NCBI GenBank assembly: GCA_043381765.1
Contig: JBHJMP010000907.1
Location: forward strand, 1-32,790
DNA length: 32,790 nucleotides
Direction: 5' to 3'
Source of the DNA: Collodictyon triciliatum
Lineage: Eukaryota; CRuMs
Part shown: in pieces, positions 31,340-32,790 of the stretch
Numbering within the stretch: position 1 is the first letter of the stretch
How the letters are laid out: every line of letters starts with the position of its first letter
Made by a program: the position numbers and the translations under genes
Notes under the pieces: model-generated
The model's database searches: none
Seen by the model: only the letters and a program-made list of their open reading frames with translations
What the model was told of the DNA's origin: nothing

Positions 31340-31978
31340 TTAAGATGAATTAAGACGCGCCCTGACATTCTTGACATATTCCTCAATCTCCAGAAACTGT
31401 TTTGTCGTCCAGAAAGCCTTATTCGAAGCAATGGCCCATTCCTCCGCCCTTTGAAGACTGCATAGTCTTTCGCCAATCTCGCCTTCGAGCTCCGACTCAA
31501 ACCATTTGATGAAAGAATCTTCGTCCATATCCCCATTTCTTTGATATTCGGCCCAAGTCTCCCAGTTTTCTCTCAACCCATTCCAGTACGCAGCACGGTC
31601 TTCTCTGGGCCTCTTGGCTTCGTTTTCCTCGACTCCTTCCGCCTCTTCGCTATTTTCCTCTTGCTCCTTCTCCTCCTGCTCCAACATATCTATGATTCGT
31701 TCTCTGATATTACAAGCTTTGTAAAATAAGCCTGACATGGTCTCCTGCACACAATTATCTACGCAGATAGGGCACCCATATTTCTCGCAAAAGCGGCAGT
31801 ATTGACTTCTCGATCCATCGCGGCAATGGCAACATCCAAATCTGCTGGTATTCGGTTCTACTCGCAAGATCCACTCAGTCTCGATCTTCTCCTGGATTTC
31901 CGTCACAGTCGGGGCACCCAGTTCCTTGAGCACTGCCTGGAGCCTCTCTGTCTCGCTTCCCTGCTCTTGCTTAGACAT
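31340..31978 (-). CDS. Cys-rich, acidic, possibly zinc-binding protein, intronless
   Basis: The ATG at 31978-31976 opens a 212-residue frame; the frame continues upstream to 32254, but that part looks non-coding and this Met is the most natural start. Residues 49-76 form a Cys cluster: CCHC (49-52), CRFC (61-64), CPIC (69-72) and C76, three CxxC pairs, very likely a zinc site. Residues ~93-125 are strongly acidic, followed by a basic RPRED stretch. Residues ~130-205 are Trp-rich and probably helical (AYWNGLRENWETWAEY). The cluster faintly recalls the CxxC finger of CDCA7-like proteins and the C-terminal Cys domain of piggyBac-type transposases, but the rest supports neither. It is the only complete gene here without an intron. 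Function unknown. Confidence 0.6.
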   Translation of the reverse strand: MSKQEQGSETERLQAVLKELGAPTVTEIQEKIETEWILRVEPNTSRFGCCHCRDGSRSQYCRFCEKYGCPICVDNCVQETMSGLFYKACNIRERIIDMLEQEEKEQEENSEEAEGVEENEAKRPREDRAAYWNGLRENWETWAEYQRNGDMDEDSFIKWFESELEGEIGERLCSLQRAEEWAIASNKAFWTTKQFLEIEEYVKNVRARLNSS

Positions 31979-32658
31979 TCCGGGACAACGTTGGTCGTGC
32001 AGAACTCGACCTAGTGAACGACATGACCGGCTGGATAAGCAGAGCTGGGCTACAGGCGACATATGAGGAGTCATACGGATTGCGTTTTTCTCTGCATCGT
32101 TGGTGTTTAGTTCCTGTGGAGGAGAAGCTCTCGCACCTGGTGCGTTTGCTGAGTCTGCTCTAATGACTTGTAGTGAAAGGATACAGAACTCTGTCGCACA
32201 TGTATATTTATATATCACTTTTTTGTGACAGGCTAAACATGCCAACGGAACCACAGCTGGCTTTTAGGCGAGAACTGCTGCCCTGGAAGTAACAAAACGC
32301 CAGAAAAGGGAGCTGGCTACATTAGGTATGAGTAAAATAGTACCGTGCCTTGTGGAGGCTTTTTCGCGCAATGTGTTTCGTTGTGTGCGCTGCGCAAGAC
32401 GCATGAGCCTGTCCAGCCGGTTGTGTGCAAAGAGCGAGTGCGGTTGTGCCTGTTGGTTGTATCATGTCTTGAAATGATGGAAAGGAATGAATCTGTTTCT
32501 TTATTTTAGGGTGTCTTTTTGGCTTGCTTCTTCTAGGTGATGCCCGTTTGCTAGAGTTTATTAAGACAGCAAGCATTGTGTGTTCCGTCTCTTATATCTG
32601 GGACAGACGCAACTCGGAGGGCACGGGACTAACAAGGTGTTTGGTTACATCATTACCA
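31979..32658. other. region upstream of the Cys-rich gene
   Basis: This 680-bp stretch holds the promoter and perhaps 5' exons of the Cys-rich gene. The frame remains open to 32254 with Met codons at residues equivalent to 61 and 65 of that longer frame. TATATTTATATATC near 32201-32216 could act as a TATA element on the minus strand. No other gene was recognised. Confidence 0.3.
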
Positions 32659-32790
32659 CAAAAAAACAAAAAACAAAAAACAAAAAACAAAAAACAAAAA
32701 AACAAAAAAACAAAAAACAAAAAACAAAAAACAAAAAACAAAAAACAAAAAACAAAAAACAAAAAACAAAAAACAAAAAACAAAAAACAA
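32659..32790 (-). repeat. 7-bp CAAAAAA tandem array at right edge
   Basis: About 18 copies of CAAAAAA, with a few 8-bp variants, run to the end of the window and probably continue. The minus strand reads TTTTTTG. Confidence 0.95.

Noticed and set aside
32592-32783. Open frame of Phe/Val/Cys/Leu at the right edge
   Set aside because: It arises from the 7-bp CAAAAAA array.

Overview
The window reads as nuclear DNA from a unicellular eukaryote. Almost every gene is split by many spliceosomal introns (GT-AG, one GC-AG), there are Golgi, cell-cycle and chaperone genes of eukaryotic type, and introns and spacers are AT-rich and full of micro- and minisatellites. TAA is a true stop (it follows the MEEVD tail of HSP90), and TGA and TAG are used as stops too. 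I cannot name the organism. A ROCO protein together with T-rich satellite introns would suit a protist such as a foraminiferan or another rhizarian, but that is a guess. No rRNA, tRNA, CRISPR array or transposon body was found.

Layout: (1) 21-307, minus, first exon of a membrane-anchored protein running off the left edge. (2) 626-5522, plus, LRR-Roc-COR-PH (ROCO) GTPase, whose leucine-rich repeats are mostly encoded one per 69-nt exon. (3) 5551-7982, minus, a 14-exon unrecognised multi-pass membrane protein with in-frame stop codon(s), ending tail-to-tail with the ROCO gene. (4) 8570-13530, plus, APC4 subunit of the anaphase-promoting complex, 19 exons. (5) 13737-15197, plus, small coiled-coil protein with a Ser/Arg-rich tail. 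(6) 15902-18501, plus, cytosolic HSP90, 5 exons, with a heat-shock element and TATA box upstream. (7) 19554-29431, minus, about 2240-residue GRIP-domain golgin, 19 exons, with a 13-copy 28-residue coiled-coil repeat. (8) 31340-31978, minus, intronless Cys-rich acidic protein. A 1.24-kb array of a 9-bp unit and a terminal 7-bp array fill the right-hand spacers.

Exon models were built by hand. I joined segments only where GT/GC-AG borders, reading phase and protein sense agreed; all modelled junctions are phase-consistent. The genes are housekeeping functions (mitotic ubiquitin ligase, chaperone, Golgi tether) next to a signalling ROCO GTPase and do not form one pathway. I see no clear new defence or mobile system. 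The best candidates for new biology are the unrecognised membrane protein, the Cys-rich protein, the one-exon-per-LRR layout, and the tendency of satellites to put their T-rich strand on the sense strand of introns.
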